Shown piece by piece: positions 1 to 7,896 of a DNA stretch of 64,000 bases (positions are counted from its first letter, which is position 1; each line of letters starts with the position of its first letter). Made by a program: the position numbers and the translations under genes. The notes under the pieces were generated by a model. It made no database searches, was not told the origin of the DNA, and saw only the letters and a list, made by a program, of their open reading frames with translations. The stretch lies in assembly GCA_016208315.1 (NCBI GenBank), contig JACQYF010000075.1:1-64000 (forward strand), read 5' to 3'. This stretch comes from Chloroflexota bacterium. GTDB lineage: Bacteria; Chloroflexota; Anaerolineae; UBA4142.

Positions 1-221
1 AAGTGGACCGGCCCGTGATCGCTCATCCCCAGCCGTTCGACGGCGTTGACGTTCATCGACAGCCAGAGCGCGTACAATTCTTCGTGCGCGTTGACGCGTG
101 CGATCACTTGCTGCAAATTCGGATTGTGCCGCGCCGGAACCCGAATCGCGATGTGCGCTTCCTGCGGCGTCTTGAGCGCTTCGTCAACCAGTTTGATTTC
201 GCTCGGTTCAACGTCAGGCAT
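1..221 (-). CDS. HD-domain protein, N-terminal part (runs off window)
   Basis: The first 73 residues of a minus-strand gene leave the window at base 1. The ATG at 221 follows a good GGAGGA ribosome site. The fragment is acidic and helical and ends NVNAVERLGMSDHGPVH, a segment I recognise from the N-terminus of HD-superfamily phosphohydrolases. The metal-binding HD residues would lie beyond the edge, so the activity cannot be checked here. Confidence 0.6.
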   Translation of the reverse strand, partial: MPDVEPSEIKLVDEALKTPQEAHIAIRVPARHNPNLQQVIARVNAHEELYALWLSMNVNAVERLGMSDHGPVH

Positions 222-263
222 CGGTCCTCCTGAAATGGCAAATCGCCTCGACCAACGGAGGCG

Positions 264-292
264 ATTGTACTATAAGCGGCAAGGATTGGCAA
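264..292 (-). promoter_or_regulatory. Sigma-70 promoter for the HD-domain gene
   Basis: TTGCCA (292-287), 17-bp spacer, TACAAT (269-264) on the minus strand. Transcription would start near 257, inside a perfect 9-bp hairpin (AATCGCCTC/GAGGCGATT, 240-265), giving a leader of about 36 nt before the ATG at 221. Confidence 0.6.
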
Positions 293-305
293 TTGCAGTC
301 ACCGA

Positions 306-416
306 GTCGGGCGACCGAGGTCGCGGCAACTCATGGCAATGTCGGCCTCCGCCGACTAATTCCAGCCGACGGAGGTCGGCTTTGCGTTTGTGTTGCCGCG
401 ACCTCGGTCGCCCGAC
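306..416. repeat. Nested inverted repeat, family A
   Basis: Perfect 25-bp outer arms (306-330 and 392-416) enclose two short hairpins, GTCGGC-CTCC-GCCGAC and GCCGACGGAGGTCGGC. A related element with the same GCCGACGGAGGTCGGCTTTG core lies at 57007-57111. It occupies most of the gap between the two flanking minus-strand genes. Confidence 0.8.
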
Positions 417-440
417 ATGTCAAAAGCTGCAATTTGCCGA

Positions 441-2501
441 TCAACCTGACGGCCTCATTGCCAACTCGACAATGTCTTGCGATGTGACGACGCGGAGATT
501 CTGCGCCGCAAACGCGATCATCTCTTCGTATGCGCTCCAGATCGCGTCCTGCTCTTTTGGCGACCGCGCGCGCGAGGGGTCGGGCGCGTTCAAGTTGTAC
601 GGCGGCGCGAGCGGCTGGCTTTTGTCTTTGCTATAGTATGTCGCCGTCCACGACTCGGGGCCGCTGCGCGCGAAATTGTTCTCGTGAATGAGCGACGTGA
701 TGAACGGGGCGCGCACAGCTTGCCAATTCGCAAGTTGCTGTTTCAAATGTTCGGTGGGATTGTACTCGGCAGCTTTTGGCGTATTCAGCATGTTCCACCA
801 AAACGGCTCGCTGCCCGACTGGCACCAGCGCGTGATGCTGAAATCGCTGGGGCGCACCCACAAGCCCTGCTGCTGGACGAGCGGGCGATCCAAGTCAGTG
901 CCCTCTTCGTGATAGAGTACCGTCATCTTTGCGCCCAACTCGGAAAACAATTTCAGCGCGGCTTGGCGAATACGCGGGTCGCCGCTCTGCGTCGAGGCGA
1001 CGACCGGCTTGCGGCCGAATGTTTGCGCGACGTAGGTATAACCGCCGGGTTGGCTCTTGTCGAGATTGCCGGTCGCGGGGTCGAGGCGATAGGTTTCGTA
1101 ATCGCGCAGCGTCGCCGCGAGTTGCTGATCGTCAAGACCTTTGAGCCGCTGGTCGAATCCCGCGTAAAGGGGATGGGGCGGGCGGACGTGATAGCTGATC
1201 GTCATATCGCTATCCCGCAGTCGCGCGATCACGTCGGGCCGCTGTTTGGCGTAGAGCTCGACGATGGGCGCGGTCAGATAGAAATCGCCGCGCACGCCGT
1301 ATTTCTCAAAGGTCGCAATAAGGCGCAGGACGGTGTTTGCGCTTTCGTCCACGTGCCCCGTATCGTGAACGTTGACGGCGAAAGTAAAGTTGGAAGTTGG
1401 AAGCCTGCCCTGAGCGAAGTCGAAGGGTTGGAAATTGGAAGTTGGAAGTTGGAGGTTGGAAGTTGGAGGGTGGAGATTAGGGGTTTCCCACGCGCGGTAG
1501 GCGTCGGCCATTTCGGAAAAGGTTGCCCACTTGGCCTTGCCGGCTTGAACAGCGGGATCAACCACCTCGGCGAGAAACTTGTCAATCACCGCGAACGGCT
1601 GCTTCGGGTCGCCGCGGAATTCGCCCGCGTGAACGGTAAAGTGGAAGACGTTGACCTTGTCCGGCTGCGCGGCTTGGAGCGATTGGTTGAAGCTTGTCTT
1701 GAGGAATTCGAAATACGCGGCATCTCCACCCGCATTTTCCGAGCGCCGCATTGAGGCGAAATCCTCGCGGGCGTACAAACCTTCCGGCAGAAAAACGATC
1801 TTGCCGTTGGGGTCGTGGCGGGCAAAGGCGGAGACATCGCTTTCGGTTGCGCCGCCCGCCGGCCGCCAGGGGTTGAGGCCGATCAACTGCGGATCGGTCT
1901 CCTGGGTGCGGGGATTCTTCCAGTCGCTGTTGACGCTCAGACCCGCGCACGCGGCCGCGTCGAGCAGACCGGCATAGAGATTGCCACCGCTCCAATAGCG
2001 AACCGGCTGCTTGACGCCCGCCTGCTGGATGTAGCCGATTTCCTCTTTCATCACGGCGCACCACGTTTCGACCGGCAATGCTTCGGAATTCTTGCCGAGA
2101 TGCGCGTCCTCGTGAAAGTGCAGCCCGATCTCGTGGCCGCGCGCGGCCAGGTCGGCCAGAATCGGGTCGTTCGATTTGATCGCCATCGTCGTGAAAGGGG
2201 ATTGGGTCTGGATCGTCAAGCGCCCGCCGTGCTTTTCGGCGATCGCCGCGGCCGCGTTAATATCCTGGACATGGCGTTGGAAAAACACGGCATTGTTGTA
2301 ATCGGGATTGGCCGCGCGGGATTGCGCGTTGCTGCGCGTGACCAGCGCGCTGGGAGTGGAACCGAACGGTTCGATGTGCATGCCGATGTCGAAGAGCAAG
2401 ACGGCTTGGGTCGCCGGCGCGGCCGAGGTTGCGGGCGAGCACGCGGCGATGAACAAGGCAAGGGCAAGGATCGAGACGCCTAAACGCAAAAGCGGGTTCA
2501 T
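441..2501 (-). CDS. Exported lipoprotein with two polysaccharide-deacetylase-like domains
   Basis: 686 residues from the ATG at 2501, which has GGAGGA 5 nt upstream. A lipoprotein signal ends in IAAC with Cys21, so the protein is probably membrane-anchored outside the cytoplasm. Two related halves (about 35-335 and 375-680) resemble the NodB/polysaccharide-deacetylase fold: HFHEDAH in the first, VNVHDTGH and FYLTAPIVE in the second. Residues about 340-372 between them (PTSNLQLPTSNFQ-type sequence) are a translated copy of an intergenic mini-repeat. Substrate unknown; the fold call is by pattern only. Confidence 0.6.
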   Translation of the reverse strand: MNPLLRLGVSILALALFIAACSPATSAAPATQAVLLFDIGMHIEPFGSTPSALVTRSNAQSRAANPDYNNAVFFQRHVQDINAAAAIAEKHGGRLTIQTQSPFTTMAIKSNDPILADLAARGHEIGLHFHEDAHLGKNSEALPVETWCAVMKEEIGYIQQAGVKQPVRYWSGGNLYAGLLDAAACAGLSVNSDWKNPRTQETDPQLIGLNPWRPAGGATESDVSAFARHDPNGKIVFLPEGLYAREDFASMRRSENAGGDAAYFEFLKTSFNQSLQAAQPDKVNVFHFTVHAGEFRGDPKQPFAVIDKFLAEVVDPAVQAGKAKWATFSEMADAYRAWETPNLHPPTSNLQLPTSNFQPFDFAQGRLPTSNFTFAVNVHDTGHVDESANTVLRLIATFEKYGVRGDFYLTAPIVELYAKQRPDVIARLRDSDMTISYHVRPPHPLYAGFDQRLKGLDDQQLAATLRDYETYRLDPATGNLDKSQPGGYTYVAQTFGRKPVVASTQSGDPRIRQAALKLFSELGAKMTVLYHEEGTDLDRPLVQQQGLWVRPSDFSITRWCQSGSEPFWWNMLNTPKAAEYNPTEHLKQQLANWQAVRAPFITSLIHENNFARSGPESWTATYYSKDKSQPLAPPYNLNAPDPSRARSPKEQDAIWSAYEEMIAFAAQNLRVVTSQDIVELAMRPSG
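1383..1482. repeat. GGAAGTTGGA mini-repeat (family E) inside a gene
   Basis: About eight degenerate copies of TTGGAAGTTGGA / TTGGAGATTGG in tandem, translated in-frame as the inter-domain linker of the lipoprotein. Copies of the family also occur at 31866-31900, 35505-35585 and 41772-41812. Confidence 0.8.
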
Positions 2502-2660
2502 GGTGTCCTCCGAGAATTGAGGTATCGTCCATCGTTCGATCCTATTCTCGCGTACTCGACTGAATCTCACATGAGTTTTTCGTAACCGGCGTGTAAAAAA
2601 AAGAGGCGACCAGGTCACCCCTTTCGGTTTATCCGCGAATCTTCGCGAATCTTCGCGAAT

Positions 2661-2762
2661 GTCATTGCGAGCGGTTTTTGCGAAGCAATCTTCATCAACC
2701 AAGTGTAACGCCGATGCGAAGAGGAAGATTGCTTCGTCGCAAAAAACGCTCCTCGCAATGAC
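2661..2762. repeat. REP-like inverted repeat, family B
   Basis: GTCATTGCGAGCGG...GAAGCAATCTTC is opposed by GAAGATTGCTTCGTCGC...CGCAATGAC, making a long imperfect stem of more than 30 bp, flanked by TTCGCGAATC copies on both sides. A half copy lies at 21597-21630. It sits between two minus-strand genes. Confidence 0.8.
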
Positions 2763-2818
2763 AGGGAAAATTCGTGGAGATTCGCGTGATTCGCGGATAG
2801 TTCTGTCTTCTGCGTGAT

Positions 2819-3499
2819 CTATTGCGCTTCGATCTTGAGGTTGGCGGTGCCCCCCAGGACAACGCCCGATTCGGAGAAATTGAGCACGCGCAGATCGAGT
2901 TTGAGAAAGACTTTGGAATTGAGCTGCCCGGTGTATTGAAGCGAATCGAGCGTCTTGCGATAGGGATAGCCCTCGATGCCGGAGAACTGCGCGCCCTCGG
3001 ACGACGCCGCGACAAACGCGACGTTCGAGCCGGGAATGGACGCGTTCTTGGCGAGCGAATACGTCACCGGCGCGTTGAATTCCATCGGCGCGGTCGCCGG
3101 TAGATTGCCCGGCTGGACGATAAAGTTTTCCACCTCGATATGCGCCGTACCGACGAGGTTGACTCCTTTATCGTCGAACGAAATGACGCGGGTATTCAGC
3201 TTGACGTTCGTATTCGGCGCGGGCGCGCCCTGCCAATCGAGCGTATCGCCGATCTGCTTCGCAGCGTCTAGTCCGGCGATGAGGACGCGGGCCGCGCCGG
3301 TCGAGGTCTTGCCGCCGTAGGCAATGGTCGTACCCGGCAAGAGCGCGCCGTTGCGAATCGTCAGCGTGACCGGCGCATCGTAGACCAACCTGCTCGCGGT
3401 CGCGCTCGGTGTGCTCGGCGCGAGCGGATTCGCGCTGCGACCAACGACAAACAGAACCAAAAGAAGAGACACCACCCCAACCGCGCGATAATGTTTCAT
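2819..3499 (-). CDS. Exported protein with an internal duplication
   Basis: 226 residues from the ATG at 3499. The N-terminus (MKHYRAVGVVSLLLVLFVVG) is a signal peptide or membrane anchor. The rest is two tandem copies of a roughly 85-residue unit: one starts YDAPVTLTIRNGALLPGT and ends GTAHIEVENF, the other starts FNAPVTYSLAKNASIPGS and ends GTANLKIEAQ. The pattern of alternating hydrophobic residues suggests beta-sandwich domains on the outside of the cell. I do not recognise the family. It has its own promoter and is transcribed away from the spermidine-synthase-like gene. Confidence 0.65.
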   Translation of the reverse strand: MKHYRAVGVVSLLLVLFVVGRSANPLAPSTPSATASRLVYDAPVTLTIRNGALLPGTTIAYGGKTSTGAARVLIAGLDAAKQIGDTLDWQGAPAPNTNVKLNTRVISFDDKGVNLVGTAHIEVENFIVQPGNLPATAPMEFNAPVTYSLAKNASIPGSNVAFVAASSEGAQFSGIEGYPYRKTLDSLQYTGQLNSKVFLKLDLRVLNFSESGVVLGGTANLKIEAQ

Positions 3500-3538
3500 G
3501 GTACGCCTCGACAACCTCGGAATTCCAGAGCCGAAAAA

Positions 3539-3567
3539 AGTGTAGCATGATTCGCAGAGAGTGTCAA
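3539..3567 (-). promoter_or_regulatory. Promoter of the duplicated exported protein
   Basis: TTGACA (3567-3562), 17 bp, TACACT (3544-3539), with transcription starting near 3532. The -35 box is only 4 bp from the -35 box of the opposing plus-strand promoter. Confidence 0.75.
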
Positions 3568-3571
3568 GAGA

Positions 3572-3600
3572 TTGCCGGATTCCCTCAATCCAGATATAAT
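3572..3600 (+). promoter_or_regulatory. Promoter of the spermidine-synthase-like gene
   Basis: TTGCCG (3572-3577), 17 bp, TATAAT (3595-3600). The predicted start near 3607 falls within the 27-bp palindrome at 3604-3630, so the transcript would begin with a hairpin just before the ribosome site. Confidence 0.75.
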
Positions 3601-3603
3601 CCC

Positions 3604-3630
3604 GTAGGGCAAATTGGCAATTTGCCCTAC
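3604..3630. repeat. 27-bp palindrome, family C
   Basis: GTAGGGCAAATTG followed by GCAATTTGCCCTAC forms a perfect palindrome around its centre. The family's second copy is at 36472-36498 (GTAGGACAAATTG...). Here it ends one base before AAGGAG, the ribosome site of the gene at 3641. Confidence 0.85.
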
Positions 3631-3640
3631 AAGGAGAATT

Positions 3641-5155
3641 TTGAAGCGTTATTTCCTGATGTTGATGGTTTTTCTCGGCGGCGTGTCCAGCATGGGCATC
3701 GAGATGGCCGCGTCGCGGCTCTTGCGCCCTTTTTTCGGCGATTCGATTCTGATCTGGGCGAACATCATCGGCTTGATTTTGATCTATCTCACGATTGGCT
3801 ATTACCTGGGGGGACGCTGGGCCGACCGCGACCCGCGGCCCGTTACGCTCTACCGCGCGATCGCCTGGGCGGGCTTTGCGACGGGCCTGCTGCCGTACAT
3901 TGCGCGCCATTTTCTGCAACTCGCGATCTCTGCGCTGGCGCAATTCGACGCCGGTCTCGGCTTGACCTCATTCGCCGGCACACTTGTCTTGTTTTTCATC
4001 CCCGTCACGCTGCTGGGCTGCGTGTCGCCTTTTGCGATTCGTCTGACGACGCGCGACGTATCTTCGAGCGGCGCAACTGCCGGAACCTTGTACGCGCTCT
4101 CGACCGCGGGCAGCATCGTCGGCGTGTTCGGCACGGTGTTTGTGTTGTTCGCGATCCTCGGCACGCGCGGCACGTTCCTCGCGTTTTCGATTTTGCTGCT
4201 CGCGGGCGCGATTGCCGGCATCCTGCTTGAGGCGGGCAAGCTGCCCGCGACGCGCTACTCCGCGCTGCTCCTCGTCATCGCGATTGTCGCCGCGCTCGAT
4301 TCGGGCGGCGTGGTCAAAGCCGCGCCGGGGCTGATCTACGAGACGGAATCGCCGTACAACTATATCCAAGTGATCGCGGAAGGCGACCTGCGGCTGCTGA
4401 CGGTGAACGAGGGGCAGGCGTACCAATCCGCGTACCGCGCGAGCGGTGGACTGAGCGGCGGCATTTGGGACTTGTTTCTGATCGCGCCATTCTTTGCGTC
4501 GAACACGCCGCCGCGCAGCGTCTTGATGATCGGACTCGCGGCGGGCACGGTCGCGCACGAGTACACGCAAGTCTACGGCGCGATCCCGATTGACGGCGTC
4601 GAACTCGATCCGCGCATTATCGCCGTCGGACGCCAGTATTTTGCGATGACCATGCCGAACTTGAACGCGATTGCCGACGACGGGCGCAACTTTTTGCAGA
4701 CGCGCGCGGGGCAGTACGATGTGATCGCCGTGGACGCCTACCGCCAGCCGTACATCCCGTTCCACTTGACGACGGTCGAATTCTTCACCGCCGTGCGCGA
4801 GCACCTCACGCCGAACGGCGTCGTCGCGCTCAACGCGGCGCGCACTGCGAACGATTATCGCCTCGTGGATGCGCTCGCCGCGACGATGCGCCGAGTGTTT
4901 CCGAGCGTCTATCTCATTGACCATCCGAACAACGCGAACACGCTCCTCGTCGCCACGCGCCAACCGACGCGCGGCGATGATTTCCGCGCCATCGTCGCCG
5001 CGCTGCGCGATCCAATGCTCCGCACGGTCGCCGCGCAATCGCTGCCCACCGTCCGCGCCGCGACGCAAACCGAACCCATCTTCACCGACGACCACGCGCC
5101 CGTGGAATCACTGATAAACGACATTATCTTGCGTTATGCGATGGGCGCACCATAG
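3641..5155 (+). CDS. Membrane-fused spermidine-synthase-like protein
   Basis: 504 residues from a TTG at 3641, chosen because AAGGAG lies 5 nt upstream. The N-terminal half has about seven hydrophobic segments (residues 5-225). The C-terminal half is a class I methyltransferase-type fold as in polyamine synthases: VLMIGLAAGT is the nucleotide-binding loop, DGVELDPRII follows strand 2, and YDVIAVDAY carries the catalytic-region Asp. Fused membrane/SpeE-like proteins are common in environmental bacteria; most have unproven substrates, so polyamine synthesis is not claimed. Confidence 0.75.
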   Translation: MKRYFLMLMVFLGGVSSMGIEMAASRLLRPFFGDSILIWANIIGLILIYLTIGYYLGGRWADRDPRPVTLYRAIAWAGFATGLLPYIARHFLQLAISALAQFDAGLGLTSFAGTLVLFFIPVTLLGCVSPFAIRLTTRDVSSSGATAGTLYALSTAGSIVGVFGTVFVLFAILGTRGTFLAFSILLLAGAIAGILLEAGKLPATRYSALLLVIAIVAALDSGGVVKAAPGLIYETESPYNYIQVIAEGDLRLLTVNEGQAYQSAYRASGGLSGGIWDLFLIAPFFASNTPPRSVLMIGLAAGTVAHEYTQVYGAIPIDGVELDPRIIAVGRQYFAMTMPNLNAIADDGRNFLQTRAGQYDVIAVDAYRQPYIPFHLTTVEFFTAVREHLTPNGVVALNAARTANDYRLVDALAATMRRVFPSVYLIDHPNNANTLLVATRQPTRGDDFRAIVAALRDPMLRTVAAQSLPTVRAATQTEPIFTDDHAPVESLINDIILRYAMGAP

Positions 5156-5243
5156 CGAATTTATGGTTTAAGATTTACAGACACGACGGGAGCTGGGTTT
5201 TCAAATCCTAAATCCTAAATCTGAAATCATAAATGGAGATAAA

Positions 5244-5930
5244 ATGCCACGCTCGTTATTGAATCTACTCACGCTACTTCTGGTCGTCGGCCTTCCACCG
5301 TTCCTCGTGCTCTCGAATATCTTTGTGTTTCTGACGCCGCAATATCTCGATTACGAGTACGGCAAGCCGGACTTTCCCAAAGCGGAGCGGTTCGACGACA
5401 AGGACCGGCGGTATTACGCATCGGAATCCATCGAGTACGAGCGCGGCAATCGGACGTTGGAGCAATTCAAGGCGCTGGGGGTTTACGACGACCGCGAGGT
5501 CAAGCACATGGTTGATGTGCGCGTGCTGATCGAGAAGGTGACGATATTTCACGCGGTGGACGGGGTTTTACTCTTGGTGGCTTTGGTCGGGCTAGCAGCC
5601 CGACCCACAACGCGGGCGCTTGCCGCGCGCGGGTTGCTGACCGGCGCGCTGTTGACCGTCGCGCTCTTTGGCGCGATTGGCGCGTTTGCTGCAACGGGGT
5701 TCAACACACTCTTCACCGGTTTTCACCGCGTCTTTTTCGAGGGCGATACGTGGCTGTTTTCCTACACGGACAGTCTCATTCAATTTTACCCGTTGCGCTT
5801 TTGGTTCGACACCGCGATCGCGCTCGTCGTGCTGACGCTGGTCGAAGCGATTGTGGTGGGCGCGATTGGATGGGCATGGGGACGGCGAGCAGTAGGCAGT
5901 CAACAGTCAACGGTAAACAGTAAACAGTAG
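5244..5930 (+). CDS. TIGR01906/DUF1461 integral membrane protein
   Basis: 228 residues; ATG at 5244 after GGAGATAAA. It has an N-terminal membrane segment, a soluble extracytoplasmic loop (about 30-95, ending with HMVDVRVLIEK) and three more membrane segments, with FYPLRFWFD before the last. This is the layout of the DUF1461 family, whose function is unknown. The last 11 residues (VGSQQSTVNSKQ) and the stop codon come from a CAGTAAACAGTA mini-repeat. Confidence 0.7.
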   Translation: MPRSLLNLLTLLLVVGLPPFLVLSNIFVFLTPQYLDYEYGKPDFPKAERFDDKDRRYYASESIEYERGNRTLEQFKALGVYDDREVKHMVDVRVLIEKVTIFHAVDGVLLLVALVGLAARPTTRALAARGLLTGALLTVALFGAIGAFAATGFNTLFTGFHRVFFEGDTWLFSYTDSLIQFYPLRFWFDTAIALVVLTLVEAIVVGAIGWAWGRRAVGSQQSTVNSKQ

Positions 5931-5932
5931 AC
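5890..5932. repeat. CAGTAAACAGTA mini-repeat (family G)
   Basis: Tandem GTAGGCAGTCAACAGTCAAC / GGTAAACAGTAAACAGTAG. It is read as the C-terminus and TAG stop of the DUF1461 gene. The same family forms the 42-bp palindrome at 60304-60345. Confidence 0.7.
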
Positions 5933-5970
5933 AGGTTGTGCGTACTTCGTCTGATTTTCGAGGAGGAACA

Positions 5971-6514
5971 ATGCCAGTTGAGATTCCTGCAAGTAAAACT
6001 GATTTGCTAAAGTACGAATACCCCAAACGCCCCGGCGAAGTGCGCGTGACGTACAAGATTCTGCCGGAGCGAGTGTCGTCTATGGGGTGAGGCGCGTGCC
6101 AGACCTGTGAGGCTTCTGAAAACCTCACAGTTCCAACTACAATCGCATTGGCCTCGCTCACCACTATGCCGGGAACCTTCCCGCAGCGAGATCAGCCATC
6201 GAATCGGCTCGCCTGTACGACGAGCCGTAAAACAATCACAAAGTCCTCCGTTGTGCGGGCTGGCGTGATGTAGGGGCGGGGTCACCCCGCCCGTATCCCC
6301 GCCCGTGTCCCCGCCCGCATACCCGCCCACATACCTGGGCGACGTGACGTCGCCCCTACAGGACGCCATTGCCGCGTACCGCGCGGCGCGGGCAATCAAC
6401 AAAGATGCGGGCATCGTCGCGCGCGTGGTGCGGCTGTTGGATGCGCTCGCGCTGGCAGACGCGCAGGGCGCGGAGAAGCTGGCGGGGGCACGGAAGGCGG
6501 TGGCGGGAGGATAA
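5971..6514 (+). pseudogene. Remnant of a TPR-type gene broken by mini-repeats
   Basis: Three coding-looking pieces in different frames. A 39-codon opening at 5971-6090 (ATG after GAGGAGGAACA, starts MPVEIPASKTDLL) ends in TGA. A helical piece at 6135-6230 (NYNRIGLAHHYAGNLPAARS) is TPR-like. A last piece at about 6361-6514 reads AIAAYRAARAINKDAGIVAR. Between them lie a CCTCACAG hairpin and the GTAGGGGCG element. I infer one former gene fragmented by repeat insertion and frameshifts; the original family is not identified, and the 39-codon opening could be an independent small gene. Confidence 0.45.
6270..6359. repeat. GTAGGGGCG...CGCCCCTAC inverted repeat, family D
   Basis: GTAGGGGCGGGGT-n-ACCCCGCCC, CGCCCGTAT/CGCCCACAT copies, then GGGCGACGTGACGTCGCCC ending in CCTAC. 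Related elements are at 10596-10622 and inside the FMN riboswitch (10957-10980). Confidence 0.75.
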
Positions 6515-6802
6515 CAACGGACAAGAACGAAATAAACGGACGCGCCCCATGAGATTTGTCCGTTCCTTTCGCCGTTGTCCGTTGTAATCTTTTCCCGCGA
6601 CCTCTCGGTTTCCCAATCTCCCCCTCTCCCCCTCTCCCCTGCTCCCCACGCCTGTAGGACAAACACCGACTGAAAAATCAGTGTTGCGCTGACTGACTCT
6701 ATCCTGGCAAGAACCGACAATAGTGTACGCCTGCGCGATGCGCACGCGCATCGCGCAGGCGTACAAATTGCCGGGCACAGCCGGGTGGAGTCTAGTCACG
6801 CG
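6515..6802. other. Gene-free interval with hairpins
   Basis: It contains an inverted pair ACAACGGACAAGAACG / CCGTTGTCCGTTGT (about 6513-6587), a CTCCCCCTCTCCCC tract (6617-6646), and a 20-bp perfect hairpin with a 2-nt loop at 6724-6765 (arm TGTACGCCTGCGCGATGCGC). No coding or clear promoter was seen. Confidence 0.7.
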
Positions 6803-7876
6803 ATGAAGAGGGTTTTCCTGTTCGTGGTTTTCTCGCTCGTATTGATACGATATGCAAGCCCCTCGCGGCCCGCGCTTGCCAATCCCACTCCTCCGATCAT
6901 CTCAGCATCGCCCGCCGCGGACGGGAGCGGTGCGTTAGCGCCCGCCGCAAGCACATACCGGCTTTTCCTGCCGTTCGTTAACCAGGGCGAGTCCTCGGTA
7001 GCTCTCCCAGGCCCGAGCGCGCGCGTGCTGTGCGATGGCAAGGTCTACGACGGCTACACCACGCGGCTGTTCCAACTCGACGGGGGCGTGGATGCCGATG
7101 CCAGCGTCCAAAAAGTCATACGCAACTGCACCTTCCGCAATTCCAAACAAGTCCCCATCGTGATCACGAACGCCAAGAACGTCCTGATCGAAGGCAACAC
7201 CTTTGACAGCATCCGCACGCATGTCGCCGGCGACGGCGTGCATGCCATCAATATCACCGGCCCCGGCGCGGGCGGCATCGTGGATGGCGTGATCATTCGC
7301 AACAATTCCTTCCGCGACATCGGCGCGGATGGCATCCAACTCGGCCAAAATACGCGCGGCATCAAGAACGTGTACATCGAGGATAACGAGTTCGTCGGCG
7401 GCGCGGATGTCGGCGAGAATGCGATAGACGTCAAGGGCGCCGATGGGCCGATCTACATCACCGGCAACAAGGTCCACGGCTTTCGCCCCTGCGAGTCGCC
7501 CAAGACCAATCCGCCCGGCAATCAAGACTGCTCGGGTTCGAACGGGCCGGGCATCACGGTGCATGACGGCGGGGCCAACAAGACGCCAGCGTACAACGTG
7601 ACGCTGGAGAACAACGACATTTACGATAACACGATCGGGCTGGTGGTGGCGACGGGCGCCAAGAACATTGTCGTGCGCGGCAATCGGGTCAACAACAATC
7701 TGAAGCAAGGGATCGAGATGCATGACGTTTACAGCGTGAGCGTGACGGGCAACACGCTGTCGTCCAACCCGACGCACATTGACGTGTCGAACACGCCGCA
7801 GTCGGGTGGCAGTTGCACGATCAGCAATAACACGTTCATCGGCGGCGGCGCCAACATCCAGGGTGGCTGCCAGTAA
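6803..7876 (+). CDS. Exported right-handed parallel beta-helix protein
   Basis: 357 residues from the ATG at 6803. A signal peptide ends near ALA (residue about 25), followed by a short linker with the motif YRLFLPFVNQG. Residues about 110-355 are a ladder of beta-helix coils, each with an Asn-rich turn: VLIEGNTF, VIIRNNSF, VYIEDNEF, IYITGNKV, VTLENNDI, IVVRGNRV, VSVTGNTL. This is the architecture of polysaccharide lyases and surface carbohydrate-active proteins. No catalytic residues can be assigned. No strong ribosome site is visible. Confidence 0.75.
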   Translation: MKRVFLFVVFSLVLIRYASPSRPALANPTPPIISASPAADGSGALAPAASTYRLFLPFVNQGESSVALPGPSARVLCDGKVYDGYTTRLFQLDGGVDADASVQKVIRNCTFRNSKQVPIVITNAKNVLIEGNTFDSIRTHVAGDGVHAINITGPGAGGIVDGVIIRNNSFRDIGADGIQLGQNTRGIKNVYIEDNEFVGGADVGENAIDVKGADGPIYITGNKVHGFRPCESPKTNPPGNQDCSGSNGPGITVHDGGANKTPAYNVTLENNDIYDNTIGLVVATGAKNIVVRGNRVNNNLKQGIEMHDVYSVSVTGNTLSSNPTHIDVSNTPQSGGSCTISNNTFIGGGANIQGGCQ

Positions 7877-7896
7877 CGTCTCTACAAAATCCGCTG

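Noticed and set aside
477-1754. Long open frame (425 codons) on the plus strand
   Set aside because: It is antisense to the lipoprotein gene, lacks a ribosome site and has Arg/Val-rich low-information composition typical of a shadow frame in GC-rich DNA.
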